Assembly (NCBI RefSeq): GCF_963576615.1
Contig: NC_088708.1
Coordinates: forward strand, 49,711,196 to 49,775,195
DNA: 64,000 nt
Source of the DNA: Watersipora subatra
Taxonomy: Eukaryota > Bryozoa > Gymnolaemata > Cheilostomatida > Watersiporidae
Direction of reading: 5' to 3'
A program made the position numbers and the translations under genes. This document shows, piece by piece, positions 1 through 11,381 of the stretch. The notes below the pieces were generated by a model that worked only from the letters and a program-made list of their open reading frames with translations, was not told the DNA's origin and searched no databases. How positions within the stretch are numbered: position 1 is the stretch's first letter; each line of letters opens with the position of its first letter.

Positions 1-539
1 TCTATTATCCTGTCAAGGAGGTGGCATAGCAACCCACAATCTGGTCAGCTATTATGCATATGGCCAAATGAGTACTTTATGTAAATATCTAGCTTCTGAA
101 AGATTTCAGCTTTCTATTTTATTCTGCTGGTCTGAAATAAGTGATTAATTATGTTTGCTTCCACCTAATTTAAAAAAATTAGCAATTTTAGCTTATTTGC
201 ATGACAACAGGATTATCAGAATTTTGGAGTAGTTAGAACGTTCTAGAATGCTTTAGATTTATACTAATTACGAAAAGAAATTTGGCAACAAATGGAGTCA
301 GAAAATTATGAAGGTTTTTTGTAAAAACTTGCAAAAGAGATGTTGAAAATATGAGCCAGTCTGTTACCATAGTTACCAATACAACAAAGTTCAGGCTCAA
401 TAGAAATCATAAAATGTGATATTTTTTCTTTCTCTAACCCATTGTATGTCTTTTTTCAACGTATGCTCCACCACAAGTCTGCCGGTCTAACAGAGACATT
501 ATGAGAGAAAAACTCGCATTAAATTAAAAACAGTTTTAC

Positions 540-2923
540 CGTTATTGTGATGGTTAGTTGTGTCAATACACCCGTCACAGCCGCCAATACAGGTGTGGAA
601 ACCAAGTTGCACCCAGTCTGCTATACGTGTAACCTGCAAAATAAAGGTCGTTAGGATTGATAGCCATCTCAAGCGAGTACCGAGCATTCTAAAACTGCTA
701 GTTAAAAACTAACTGCTGGTTGTGTATTGGCTTGATGATAGCAAAAGTAGAAAAACTATAAAAGCTATACATTAAACGATGCAAGCAAATTTAAGACTTT
801 ATGCAAAAATAAAATTTAAAATTAAATTTAAAATTTAAAATTACTGGAAGAGGCTGAGTAAATGTTTGAACACACCATCTGCGCCGTTATCCAATTTGTT
901 TGTAATAGGATATGGAATTCAATGGTTTGGCTCTCTCTCATTTTTTCAGCCAACTCTACCCAAGCATGACAGGATATGTGCGGAAACTGTTTATGCATGT
1001 ATCTCAAACCTAAACCACACGAGACAACGTCATCCTTTTTCAAGCCTACAGCAACCCAACACGAAACTCTTGCAGAAATAGATGTCATGAATATTAAGTA
1101 GCCAATCAGGTTTTGCCTACGCAGCACGTGGTGGTACTTGCACTTGACCACTTGATTGGAGTTGCCAAAAAAATTTAGATCAAAGATTCTAATTCTATTA
1201 AAGATGGAAGTGTAAAGACCTAGACCACAAACCACATTTTCATTTATCAAGAAAGGAAACACAAAGCTTAAGCACTAATTTACCTCAATCTCAAGCAAAT
1301 GACATGATCACATTACAGATGGCCTTACCAAACTTGTTTCATTAATTAAACATGGAAGAATGCGCCCATTTATCTTGGTCAAGTCACGCTTCCCTGACAT
1401 AATAGAAGAGGCGCAGCCCTGAAATCTGTTATCTGACAGTTTATTATCAATTGCTAGCGCTAAGATATGCTGGAGTCATTTCTTTAGCTACATGTACGTT
1501 TGAAACAAAGTTGAACCAAAAATTAAGCTTTGGTGATTTTATTGTTGCATAAAGCACTACGTGTAATGTTTATTCGTAGTTTCATATAATATATTTTCGA
1601 ATAATTTTAATCATTCAGTAAAACGTCAAACTTTCTTTGGGAGTCTTGACTTCATATCATTCAGCATTAACCATTATAAATATTACTGTTTGTTTTGATG
1701 TTTTTGAAATAATATTAACGCTAGTAAAATTGTCTGCAATCCTTCTTACTCTTCTTATAAAAATTTAGTAGTCGGAATACTCAATACTCACATCCTGTTG
1801 GAGCATACCATGCAGCTCACTCCTGATGTGACCTATCGCTGCTCCATTTGTTCTTTGAGCATTTCGCTGTTGTAGCATAGCTGGCTGCCTTGCTACAGGT
1901 CGATCATCAAGTAAGGGAGCTGAACGCAAATTTGGTCTTCCTCTGGTTACAGGTTGGCGAATGGGAGCAGGTGTCGGACGAACGTTTGGTCTTCCTCTGG
2001 TTACAGGTTGGCGAATGGGAGCAGGTGTCGGACGAACATTTGGTCTTCCTCTGGTTACAGGTTGGCGAATGGGAGCAGGCATTGGGCGAAAGTTGGGTGT
2101 TCGTCTGGTTATTGGTTGGCGAACAGGTGCAGGCGTTGGACGAAAGTTGGGTGTTCGTCTAGTTACTGGTTGGCGAACAGGAGCAGGTGCTTGTCGGAAA
2201 GCTGGTCTTGGTTGTGTGACAGGCTGACGAACAGGTGCAGGTGTTGGACGAAAGTTGGGTGTTCGTCTAGTTATTGGTTGCCGAATGGGAGCAGGTGCTT
2301 GTCGGAAGGCTGGTCTTGGTCGTGTCACTGACTGGCGAACAGGTGCAGGTGTTGGACGGAAGTTGGGTTTTCTTCTGGTTACAGGTTGTCGAACTGGAAC
2401 AGGTGCTGGACGAAAGTTGGGTGTTCGTCTGGTTACTGATTGGGGAACTGGTGCAGGTGCTTGTCGAAAGGCTGGCCTTGGTCGTGTGAAAGGTTGACGG
2501 TCAGGTGCAGGTGTCAGACGAGAATTGGGTCTTTTTCGAGTTGTAGGACGTCGAAACATCGTTGCTCCTTGACGAAATGTAGGCGATTGAAAGGCAACAG
2601 CTGTTTGTCGAAATGTCGGTGTTTGGTTTGTGACTGGTCGCATCGGAACAGTAGTTCGAAAATTTGACTGCTGCCTTCTTGGCCGAACAGGTTGTCGAAT
2701 AGGTTGCAAGTTTTTGTTTGTAGACAATTGAGATCTACCTGTGAGTCTGTCACTGTTTCTGAGCCTTTGTAATGGAGTCAAGGAACGTGATGGTTGGAAT
2801 GGATGAAGAAATGGTGATTTCGGTTGACTGGGTAGTAGTGGTCGACGGGGTTGAGGAAATCTACTACTGAAGCAATCAAACCGAAATGCATTCTGTGGAA
2901 GAGAGCATGCAGGAGGTCTGGTG
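540..2923 (-). CDS. Partial gene: Pro/Arg-rich repeat protein joined to a plant-type heme peroxidase-like domain
   Basis: Two minus-strand exons are visible. Exon A (2923 to 1792, after a good acceptor ending tttgcag; another acceptor puts its start at 2892) encodes an Arg/Pro/Gln-rich protein with about twelve 18-residue repeats. It ends with a helix-like stretch, IGHIRSELHGMLQQD, at a gtgagt donor. Exon B (633 to 540, ttttgcag acceptor, gtaaaa donor) encodes VTRIADWVQLGFHTCIGGCD and then GCID. Both junction phases are 0, so the exons join in frame. The exon B motif resembles helix B with the distal His of plant-type (class I-III) heme peroxidases, and the end of exon A fits helix A. The Arg normally four residues before the His is Gln here. 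Without splicing exon A would stop at 1765, with an AATAAA complement at 1569-1574. The start exon is unresolved; a possible small ATG exon with a gtaagt donor lies at 5457-5419. The rest of the peroxidase domain would lie left of position 1. The family call rests on motif recognition. Confidence 0.6.
634..1791 (-). other. Intron between the repeat exon and the peroxidase-like exon
   Basis: Inferred intron bounded by gtgagt at 1791-1786 and ttttgcag at 641-634 (minus strand). It contains a 144-codon open frame at 828-1262 (minus) with no family I recognise and AT-rich runs near 810-840. I see no further exon. Confidence 0.5.
1891..2538 (-). repeat. 54-bp coding tandem repeat (18-residue Pro/Arg units)
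   Basis: About twelve 54-bp units encode variants of RRTPNFRPTPAPVRQPVT. Two main types alternate irregularly: one with PNFRPTPAP and one with PAFRQAPAP. The three units nearest the C-terminal end are a third type (RGRPNVRPTPAP), consistent with local duplication. The array is basic and proline-rich with no cysteine, so it is likely disordered. Because it is periodic, antisense frames over it also stay open; those are not genes. Confidence 0.9.
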
Positions 2924-3164
2924 CTGCAAAACATAAATAGATTATATACCTAGCTTTTACTAGCGATGTTATTTTTAGCCGTTTGATTGCTCTTAGTTTT
3001 GCCGATATCGGTTGCTTGGAAAATTTAACAGCATTTTAAGAATTTTCTGGAACTCCTGTTTTTATGGTTGTGTAAAACTTATTTTTCTATGATAACTATT
3101 AAAAAATAACACTAAACTGTATGCGCAACTTTTAGCTGCCGATAGCTGATTAATGTTGCACCTT

Positions 3165-3245
3165 GAAAGCAGCCGTGGCCTAGGAGTTTAGAACACCTGC
3201 AAACAAGTGTTTCAACCTGCAAACAACAGGTCCAATTTTCAAAAA
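3165..3245 (+). repeat. Possible degenerate tRNA-derived SINE head
   Basis: The sequence gtggcctaggagtttaga resembles a pol III A box (TRGCNNAGY, one mismatch). A weak B-box-like stretch, aggtccaattttc, follows about 60 bp later. It does not fold as a working tRNA. A repeat library search would be needed to confirm it. Confidence 0.3.
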
Positions 3246-4310
3246 AGACCACTGGTGATGACAGAAATGACATCCAACCTTAAAATGCTTTCTTCAACTG
3301 GGCATGTCTCTAATTGTTGAGGTGACCTTGCCGCTGGACACAGAAATGTCAAGCCAATGCTCATAAAAACATGCACAGCATATTCTTTAGGTAGGCTAAG
3401 CAGACACCATACTGGACCTTCAAGGAATTGCTCACGAAAATGTAGCTATGATGCCTCCTCAAATGCTAACAGGAGGAGACGACTCATACGGTTGCCAACT
3501 TCATGACTCACTGTTTGGAATATTAGTAACTGTCAACCTACCTGGCAGTGGTCAGGGAGGTGCAGCAAAGTGCCAGAAGGAGTGGCTACAATAGAGATAA
3601 GAAAACAAAAAAAGGTAATTATTTGAAGTTAACCCACTAGCCCTAGCCTATACTCATCTGTGTAACTTTATTCTACTATGAACATTGCCTACAATTAGTG
3701 TGTTTGACGGATATTTCACGGATCACTTTGCAAAACAAAGTATTCAAGGAAGCAACCTTTAGCATCAAATTTTGGCATGAACAGGTTTTTGCATGTTTTT
3801 TTAGGCTTTTCAAGTTCGTTTGAGATGCCAGTGCTTGACCTTGGTAACGTTAAGATATAGCCAACTATCTAGGAGCCTTGTATTCCTATCAAGAAGGTAT
3901 TAGTGAAGGTCACACGAAGGTCTGCAGATATATTCACTTCATGTGAACTTATAGATGGAGATAGATGAGTCAAAACTTTACAAGCACTTATATAAAAAGA
4001 TAACTCTGCTTAGTTTTTAAACTTTAATCATATATTATACTATTATATATTACTTTATTGGCATTAAAGTATATTATATTATATTATGTTTATTATAATT
4101 TATTTAATATTCCTGCTATAGTTTTTGTAAGCAAATTGAATTGTTAAAAGAGCTACTATATTATGTTTTTGAAATTTCCCTCGGCATGCTAAAATTTAAT
4201 TTTTACTATAATAACATTCATCTGAACCCACGCAAAGAACTTTAGATAAAAAATTGCACTGCAAAGTGATTGCACCGTGTTTAATTCCAATTTGCGAAAG
4301 ATTGTAGATT

Positions 4311-4380
4311 GGAATCAAACACAGATATTCAGATCCCGAGCCAAGCGCTACCATCTGCGCGACTAAGCCACCCTTCTAAT
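4311..4380 (-). repeat. tRNA-like sequence, probably a SINE head or tRNA pseudogene
   Basis: On the minus strand a perfect A-box match (TGGCTTAGT) begins a D-arm-like segment with a GCGC/GCGC stem. A B-box-like GTTTGATTC follows at the right distance. The anticodon and T stems pair poorly, so this is not a convincing functional tRNA. A tRNA-derived SINE in minus orientation is the simplest reading. Confidence 0.5.
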
Positions 4381-7300
4381 CTAAGAATAATTGTGCACAT
4401 AGTTATTACACATGACAATCTCTCACAGCGCACAGGACTACTAGCATACTAGTATTAGCAACAAATAAATGATAAAGTTTTAACCAATAGTAAAAGACAA
4501 GACTGACTAGAGAAGACTCATGAAATAACTGTGTTAGCAAATGCTATAAGTTTTATGCTATAACCATAACTCATGAAAAGGTACATGTTACTGTTACCGT
4601 ATTGGGGTTATATTTTATTCGAGCTGTTGAGTGTGCAGCATACAGTGATACCCTAAATGAAGGGGGGAAAGTTCACGCCCGGTGAAGGTGGTTTAAAAAT
4701 TATTAGTCTGGCAGCAAAGGCCCTTTTGCTCGGAAACCCAGAGCTCTTTGGTTCTAAGTATAAGCTCTATAAGTACTAGATGAGGGCAGGTTGGTTTGGT
4801 TGGTACCAGGGTGGAGTATATCTAATGTCAAAACTCATAATAAACACGAATGAATGGTAGAAGGATATGCATGGAGCCTTGTGGAAAAGAACTTATGTAA
4901 TGCATGTGTGACAGCTACATCTGGTGTTAAAATGAATAAAATTACAAAAAATAACAAATCTTGGAAACTCTATGCATTTTTGAACAACAAAAAATTAGAC
5001 TATGGATAAGGAGGTAGTTTATCGTGTCTGCTTTACATGCTTTTATCAGTATTTAGTACCCATAAATAGATAGTTTGAGAGCAAATACAGCATCGAGTTT
5101 TTACATATTCCGAATTGTGAACTAGCGTTGTTTAACTTAAAGAATGTTTTAGAATGATCATGACTGTTTTAAATGACCCTTAGGTGTTAATTTTAAACAA
5201 GTTGAATATTGTTGCTATGGGTTGAGATATTAAAATTATTGTATTCGTCTATGCAAAACTAAACTAATTTAATGAGTCAAAAACTGTATTTGCAAAAAAA
5301 CGATTAATGTGCCAAGTAGGGCTTAAACTGTCATCTTTACAATTCCAACAGTGCCATGATTTTCTGCAATGGCCCAAACTTTATTAAAACTAATCGCTTA
5401 CTCTTTGATAAAACTTACCATTAAAGATGAGAGTCCGGAATAGAGAACGCCTTTCATGGTGCCTATGACAGGGTACCAACAGTAGTACTGACAGCAAGAG
5501 ATCAATACATACAATGAGCTTCTCGTTATTGATGCGCGGAATTTGTAGTAAAATTGTTTGGCTGTATTTCTCAGAAGACTAATGAAAAATAGCTAGTAAA
5601 CCATCAACCTCTTATCTCCACCTGTCACCGTTCATGTCAGACTAATTAATGTAACCTAGCTGGTATGCGGAGGTACTTGTCGAGAAATGGTGATATGTTC
5701 AGGACAGCTGAATGCTAAACAAAAAGGATATATTCCAAGCAGAAATAAATTACCATCTATCTTATTGATGTCGTTGAGTGCTTGCGTATATATGGAAGAC
5801 ATGTCGAGGGTTGTTTACAGGCTAAACTCTCTATAGACTCCCTTATTATCTATATTAATGCTTATATAATTGAAAAGATATAATTTAGAATAAATATTAG
5901 ATATGATCAACCTGTCAAAAACCTCCAATCACTAACAACGTATTAATAAAACTTGAAGCGCGCAAATTTATGTAGATAAAATAAATATTATTTATTTTGA
6001 ACTTATTTGCTCTTCAATAGGTTTTGCTATATTTGACTTCAGACTCAAAGGAAGACGTTCTTATAGTTATATTTTGGATTTCATTATCAAGTCAACCGAT
6101 CATCTGCTATACTGCCATTTAGCACTCAATTACCAATTCGCCGCTTCACTTATGCATTACCTGTTGTTGAATAAATCTGCCATTAAATGATGCATTGATC
6201 TTAATCTCGATCAGCTCTTTAATTAACGCTTTTGCATAATAAACTGCTTAAACACTTACGTAAGTTAAAATAATAATTTATAAGCATCTATACTACAATA
6301 TAGGCTAAAACTAATCTAAAATATTTAATTTTTTACAGATCGCAATGAATTTGGTTCTAAGTTGAACCAAATTCATTTTAAATTTCAACACGCGACGAGC
6401 AACACTGTGAAACAGATTTGTAGTAAAGATAAACTCAATTTTTTAGATAAGTTTCAGTTTAACCAATTACTCCACTTGTTACTATTAGTGCAGAATTCTT
6501 TTGCAGCTTTGAATTCTACTATTACGTTTAGTCATAGAATTACTTTTAAGCATAAACAAAGGATAACCAACTATTCATACTTACACTATAATATACATAC
6601 AATGTACATAAATAGACATTAAAATTAAGTAAAATGTAAGTTAAACTTTTACAACGCTCTATTTTAATGTCAAGCACTTTCATGCACGAGACTATAAATC
6701 CTGCATCTATTGCATATAGACATATATATCACATAGTAACTTAGTGTAAATATCAGCTCTGCAGAAGGTTTTTTTCCTCACGGTTCTAGTATTCTTTGCT
6801 ATGCATAGATTAGGGGTGTTCTTTAAAAACTCCCTTTTCTGACCAATATTATGCAGCATGTATAAGTAGACTTGTACACCAGCATCATACTCTGAGGCTA
6901 TTGTCACACAGTGAAACACCGAAGACAGAATAATATATAATAAAATATATTACTACATTAGAGTAATATTATACAGCAATTTCATTTAAAAAATAAATAA
7001 AACTGTTCATGGCTATGTAATAGAATGTGAAAAACCATGGTCCTCTAGCAACACCTTTCAATCACCTGACACTATACTCTCAGCTCCTACAGTGCTACAA
7101 ACCTCACGTAATTGTAACAGCGATAACTCTGTGATTCGCCCCATATATGACTGAAGTATTATTGTCTTGTCAATGGTGCAGAATTCTACAACTTCTAGAG
7201 TTTTTGTAGCTCTGTACATTGATTATATATAATCTGTGAACAAGAAACAGGATATATTTTTTTCTATTATTAGTTGTAGTGTTTGGTAAACGTATGCAGA

Positions 7301-8432
7301 GTCAATCTTGTCCGTTGTATACGAAATCATAAAAAATTTTATCTTCCCATATGCTGTAACTTCAAATGATAGTCATATACTTTAAGCTTGTGGAGGAAGA
7401 ACAATGCTTCTATGAAGGAGATATAGAATGTTGGGTTCTTCATAAAGTTTTGATGAGAAATGATATCATCACTTGATCATTTCAATAATTTTTTGAATGA
7501 AAATATTTTCCTTAAATTGAGCCATCTAACACTTTGTTGATATTTGGAAATTTCTGAGAACATAACAAGTATTTAGCAAAGTACTGGAATATTTTTATGC
7601 TCCCCGGGGGAGCCTCCCCCATATATCTTGTGAATAGAGAACTCTGCTATTTGGTTACATCATAAAGGGTTCACATTGACTTTGCCCATCTAAAAGTTGA
7701 ACATAAAAAGATTCCCTTTCTAACCATTTTTGTGTGAAAACCTAAAGACATACCAGGAAACCTCAAACAAGCCCACGAGTGTTTATACATTAATCACAAC
7801 ATGCTAATATATTGCCTTATTTCAATGCTTGGTTTCATTTCTTATTACAGCACGTCACACAGATATATTTTATGTTCACCGGTGTGTCATGACTTGGTGT
7901 ATCTTTGGTATTACTTCATGAATACTCGCTCCAAAATCTCTTCCTTTAATCAAGCCATTAATACTTCCTACATTTAAATCAAGGAAATACCTTAGAGCCG
8001 CGTTAATTTGAAGATAAATAGATTTCCACCAGATGAATTTGGATTAAAACTTTCGTTACTGAGCAATCTTATGATTCCGTCACCTTATGATTCTCGAGCA
8101 CTCATTTAGTATAAATTCATTTGAAGATATGATCAAATCAGTCTCATTACACTTTTACTTTAACATTTATCTGTCATGTTTAGTAGAGGGGAGGTAATTT
8201 GGGTCGAGATAAGAGGCAGTCTATTTACGATGATAATAGGTTTAGAGGCACCCCAAATGTTGCCACACAATCTCTTTTGAACATCCGTTAGAATAATTTT
8301 GACCTTTTAGATTTTTAAGCGTTATAATTTAGCATACATCCACTAAAAATAGCATTTTATTGGTAAAGATTGCTAACACTTTGCAATTCAGAAAATAGAG
8401 TTAAACAACATGAGATATTTTTGGTGAATTAC

Positions 8433-8610
8433 GTGTATTGTATTGGTGAACAAGATGTGATGTATTGGTGAACAAGATGTGATGTATTGGTAAACAAGAT
8501 GTGATGTATTGGTGAACAAGATGTGATGTATTGGTAAACAAGATGTGATGTATTGGTGGACAGGGTGTGATGTATTGGTGGACAGGGTGTGATGTATTGG
8601 TAAACTACAT
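8433..8610 (+). repeat. 22-bp tandem repeat, about 8 copies (left arm of an inverted structure)
   Basis: Tandem units begin gtgatgtattggtgaacaag. Variants carry taaacaag or tggacagg in the middle. The same units occur in reverse complement at 9515-9602, where about three remain. An open frame across the array is a by-product of the period. Confidence 0.85.
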
Positions 8611-8634
8611 GTGTCGAATTGACGTACTGAAGTA

Positions 8635-8725
8635 TATATATATATATAATATATATATATATTATATATATAATACATAATATATATATTATATATAATA
8701 TATATTATATATATATATTATATAT
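8635..8725. repeat. (TA)n-rich microsatellite
   Basis: This is a long, imperfect alternating TA tract between the 22-bp repeats and the conserved core at 8725-8786. Self-complementary blocks suggest strong secondary structure and possible assembly uncertainty. Confidence 0.9.
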
Positions 8726-8786
8726 ATATAATTGCTTTCCATTATTTCTGCAATTCTCTGCGTAGTCAAGTCAAATTGCCATGACA
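8725..8786 (+). repeat. Conserved repeat core, copy 1
   Basis: A core containing ttctctgcgtagtcaagtca and ending near tgccatgac. It recurs in reverse complement at 9272-9326 and directly at 12650-12692. Each copy adjoins a microsatellite or tandem repeat, which is typical of non-autonomous elements that carry tandem arrays. Confidence 0.8.
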
Positions 8787-9271
8787 ACTAACTATATAAT
8801 ATATATATATATAAATTTGGTAAGAAACTTATTAAAATTTGACTAAGCATAAAAATTACTAAGGGTTTCATATTACACAAAAGGTGTGTAACACTCATCA
8901 GATAAAATGCTTAGGGAGAACTATACATAAAATTCGGCATTAGCTGGTAAACTGAAATAAAAGCTCAGGTATTAAAAACTAGATGGATGAAGTCTATTAT
9001 GTAACGCTATGTTGTAAAAGATGTTTCTTAGAATGTCTACATGTAGATATTAGTTCACTTCGTTTGTTTAGAGTCGCCTTCTCAGGTCTGTAAACGATGA
9101 AATATTTTTTCAAGTACATAACTTGCCATTTCCGCTGTTTTTAGAGTAAGGCTTGCTTTCCACTGACGACAAGCTAGACAAAATCTTTAACAGAAATGTT
9201 ATAAAATTAAGGTTTATATATATAGATATATATATATATATATATATATGACAATTGACAATTTGTTGTCA

Positions 9272-9326
9272 ATGACAATTTGACTTGACTACGCAGAGAA
9301 TTGCAGAAATAATGGAAAGCAATTAT
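9272..9326 (-). repeat. Conserved repeat core, copy 2 (inverted)
   Basis: Reverse complement of the 8725-8786 core, with TA microsatellites on both sides. A short extra piece of the same core (tgctttccattatttctgca) follows in direct orientation at about 9350-9369, with a small internal duplication after it. Confidence 0.8.
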
Positions 9327-9404
9327 ATATATATAATATATATATATAATTGCTTTCCATTATTTCTGCAATTTCTGCAATTCCATTATTTCTGCAATTT
9401 CATA

Positions 9405-9514
9405 ACATTATATATATATATATAATATATATATATAATATATATATTATATATATAATATATATACTATGTATTATATATACAATATATATATATTATA
9501 TATATACAGTATAT
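9405..9514. repeat. (TA)n-rich microsatellite
   Basis: A long imperfect TA tract between the second core copy and the inverted 22-bp repeats. It mirrors the tract at 8635-8725. Confidence 0.9.
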
Positions 9515-9602
9515 ACTTCAGTACGTCAATACGACACATGTAGTTTACCAATACATCACACTCTGTCCACCAATACATCACATTTTGTTCACCAATACAT
9601 CA
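9515..9602 (-). repeat. Inverted counterpart of the 22-bp tandem repeat, about 3 copies
   Basis: Contains the reverse complement of the 8433-8610 units (accaatacatcacattttgt). It also mirrors the outer flank cttcagtacgtcaatacgac. It stops abruptly where LINE coding sequence starts, so the array was probably cut by that insertion. Confidence 0.85.
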
Positions 9603-10825
9603 TTTTGGGGATTATGCAAAGCAACATCAAACACGAAGCCGAGGTACGTCACAAAGCCATTACCGAATACAAGAAACGCCTTCGGCAGGTCTTACGGAGC
9701 CAGCTCAATGCCAAGAACCAAGTCATGGCAATAAATACCTACGCACTGACAGTAATAAGATATCCAGCAGGCATAATAAAGTGGACTGAGGAAGCCATCA
9801 AAGAAACAGATATAGCAACTCGTAAACTGTTGACCATGCATGGAGCACTCCACCCAAAATCTGATACCACTAGATTGTATCTTGATAGGAAAGATGGCGG
9901 TAGGGAACTCAAAAGTGTACAGCAGACAGTGAAAGAGGAGGAGCAAAGCATCAAAGCATATGCAGCCTCCATGGCCATCTCAGATAAGTTGCTAGCTGAA
10001 TTTCAATCGGCTGCTCTTACAACGGACCTACGCCCTGATGATGAGGAAATTGACTGGCACACGAAACCTCTTCATGGTGCTTACCACCAACAAATATCTA
10101 AGGTTGGCGATCTTCACCAGACATATATGTGGCTGAACAAAGGAAACCTAACGGCCAATACAGAGTCGCTAATCATGGCAGCCCAGGAGCAAGTGCTCCC
10201 AACAAGGCAACTCCAAACGAAAATCTATCACATTAGAGACGATCCGAGATGCAGACTGTGCAAAGATGCACCTGAGACCATCCAACACATCATCAGTGGA
10301 TGCAAGCAGCTAGCAGGGAACGCATACACTGAGCGGCATAATCATGTCGCAGGTGTTGTGTATAGAAGTCTATGTGATGAGTATGGCCTTAATAAACCAC
10401 AACACTGGTGGGAAGCTCCTGGTAAGGTCAATGAAAATGACCGGGTTAAGATCCTCTGAGACTTCTACATCCAAACTGACAAGCATGTCCTAGCAAACCA
10501 ACCAGATATAGTGGTGGTAGACAAGGAGAACAAGAGGGCTACTATAATAGATATAGCAGTACCCAATGACTACAATATAGCCAGCAAAGAAAAAGAAAAG
10601 GTAGAGAAATATCTCCCTCTTGGAGAAGAGATTGAAAAATGCTGGAATGTAAGAACAACTGTAATCCCAGTAGTCATTGGGGCACTGGGCGCAATAACAC
10701 CGGCACATAAAATGTGGCTTGCCCAAGTACCAACAGCAATCAACTCAGGTGAGTTGCAGAAAAGTGCGCTATTGGGAACAGCTAAGATCTTGAGGCGAGT
10801 GCTCAAACTCCCAGGTCTCTGGTAG
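9603..10825 (+). pseudogene. LINE ORF C-terminal fragment with one in-frame stop
   Basis: One reading frame runs from 9603 to the TAG at 10823-10825, ending LKLPGLW, and is broken only by TGA at 10457-10459. The context (VKIL-stop-DFYIQTDK) suggests TGG (Trp) became TGA. Key motifs are CRLC...H...C (C-x2-C-x8-H-x4-C, 10250-10303) and PDIVVVDK followed by IIDIAVP (from 10502), the PD...D core of restriction-like endonucleases. There is no reverse transcriptase active site or promoter. The almost intact frame suggests a fairly recent insertion. Confidence 0.8.
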
Positions 10826-10884
10826 GAGACCCGAGTTAGAGCAGAATTTACCACCTATACGGGGTATCCGGGGTGAGGAAACAA
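9603..10884 (+). mobile_element. 5'-truncated non-LTR retrotransposon with restriction-like endonuclease tail
   Basis: Only the C-terminal part of the ORF survives, starting abruptly at ILGIMQSNIKHE next to tandem repeats. That pattern is typical of 5'-truncated LINE insertions. It covers the region after the reverse transcriptase active site, then a CCHC motif and a PD-type endonuclease motif. After the stop at 10823-10825 about 60 bp of 3' UTR runs into a TA microsatellite. The architecture fits early-branching R2/R4/NeSL-type LINEs. The clade is inferred and the copy is dead. Confidence 0.8.
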
Positions 10885-11170
10885 TTTTATATATATATAT
10901 ATATACAATAAAGTATAGGCTAAAAGTCAGCATAAAGTGCTCGACACTAAAGTAGAGCTTACTATGAATTTGGTAAGAAATTTTTAAAACTTTGACTATA
11001 TATATACATGTATATCTATATGCATATATATCTGCATGAAAGTATATATTACATATATATACATATATATGTATATATAGGTATGTATATTTGTTGCATA
11101 TATATATATAACAAATATATATATAACATAGCATATATAACATAACATATATAGCATAACATATATATAA
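10885..11170. repeat. TA/CATA microsatellite tract
   Basis: Alternating tatata/catata tracts start at the LINE 3' end and resume at 10993-11170. Between them lies about 80 bp of ordinary sequence. Open frames here are low complexity. Confidence 0.85.
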
Positions 11171-11201
11171 TCATGTTTAACATAACATACATAAATAAAT
11201 A

Positions 11202-11381
11202 TATAAGTACAAAGATGGAAAAAGTTTTTAGCAACAGTTTATGACTAAAAGTTTCATACTGTATGCAGTAATCATCAGATGCTAATGTCTGATGACATTA
11301 GCATCTGATGATAACTGCATGCAGTATGAAACTTTTAGTCATAAACTGTTGCTAAAAACTTTTTCCATCTTTGTACTTATA
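11202..11381. repeat. Long near-perfect hairpin (arms ~86 bp)
   Basis: The left arm 11202-11287 and right arm 11294-11381 are reverse complements with about two mismatches. They are separated by only a few bases around 11288-11293. The arms contain gcaacagtttatgactaaaa and its complement. No coding content is seen. It could be a small foldback MITE or a recent inverted duplication, and any transcript would form long dsRNA. Confidence 0.9.

Larger units (their letters stand above)
2935..8432. other. Gene-poor spacer
   Basis: This AT-rich stretch has no long open frame with recognisable similarity. It includes two tRNA-like relics (3165-3245 and 4311-4380) and a GC-rich palindrome, gctccccgggggagc, near 7600-7614. 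A possible small minus-strand start exon lies at 5419-5457. Open frames at 6362-6622 and 6707-6919 lack any recognisable motif and are probably chance. Confidence 0.5.

Noticed and set aside
828-1262. 144-codon minus-strand frame
   Set aside because: It lies in the inferred intron between the repeat exon and the peroxidase-like exon, has no recognised motif, and is interrupted by AT-rich sequence.
1954-2497. Plus-strand open frames rich in Trp, Gly, Arg or Leu over the repeat exon
   Set aside because: They are antisense shadows of the 54-bp coding repeat.
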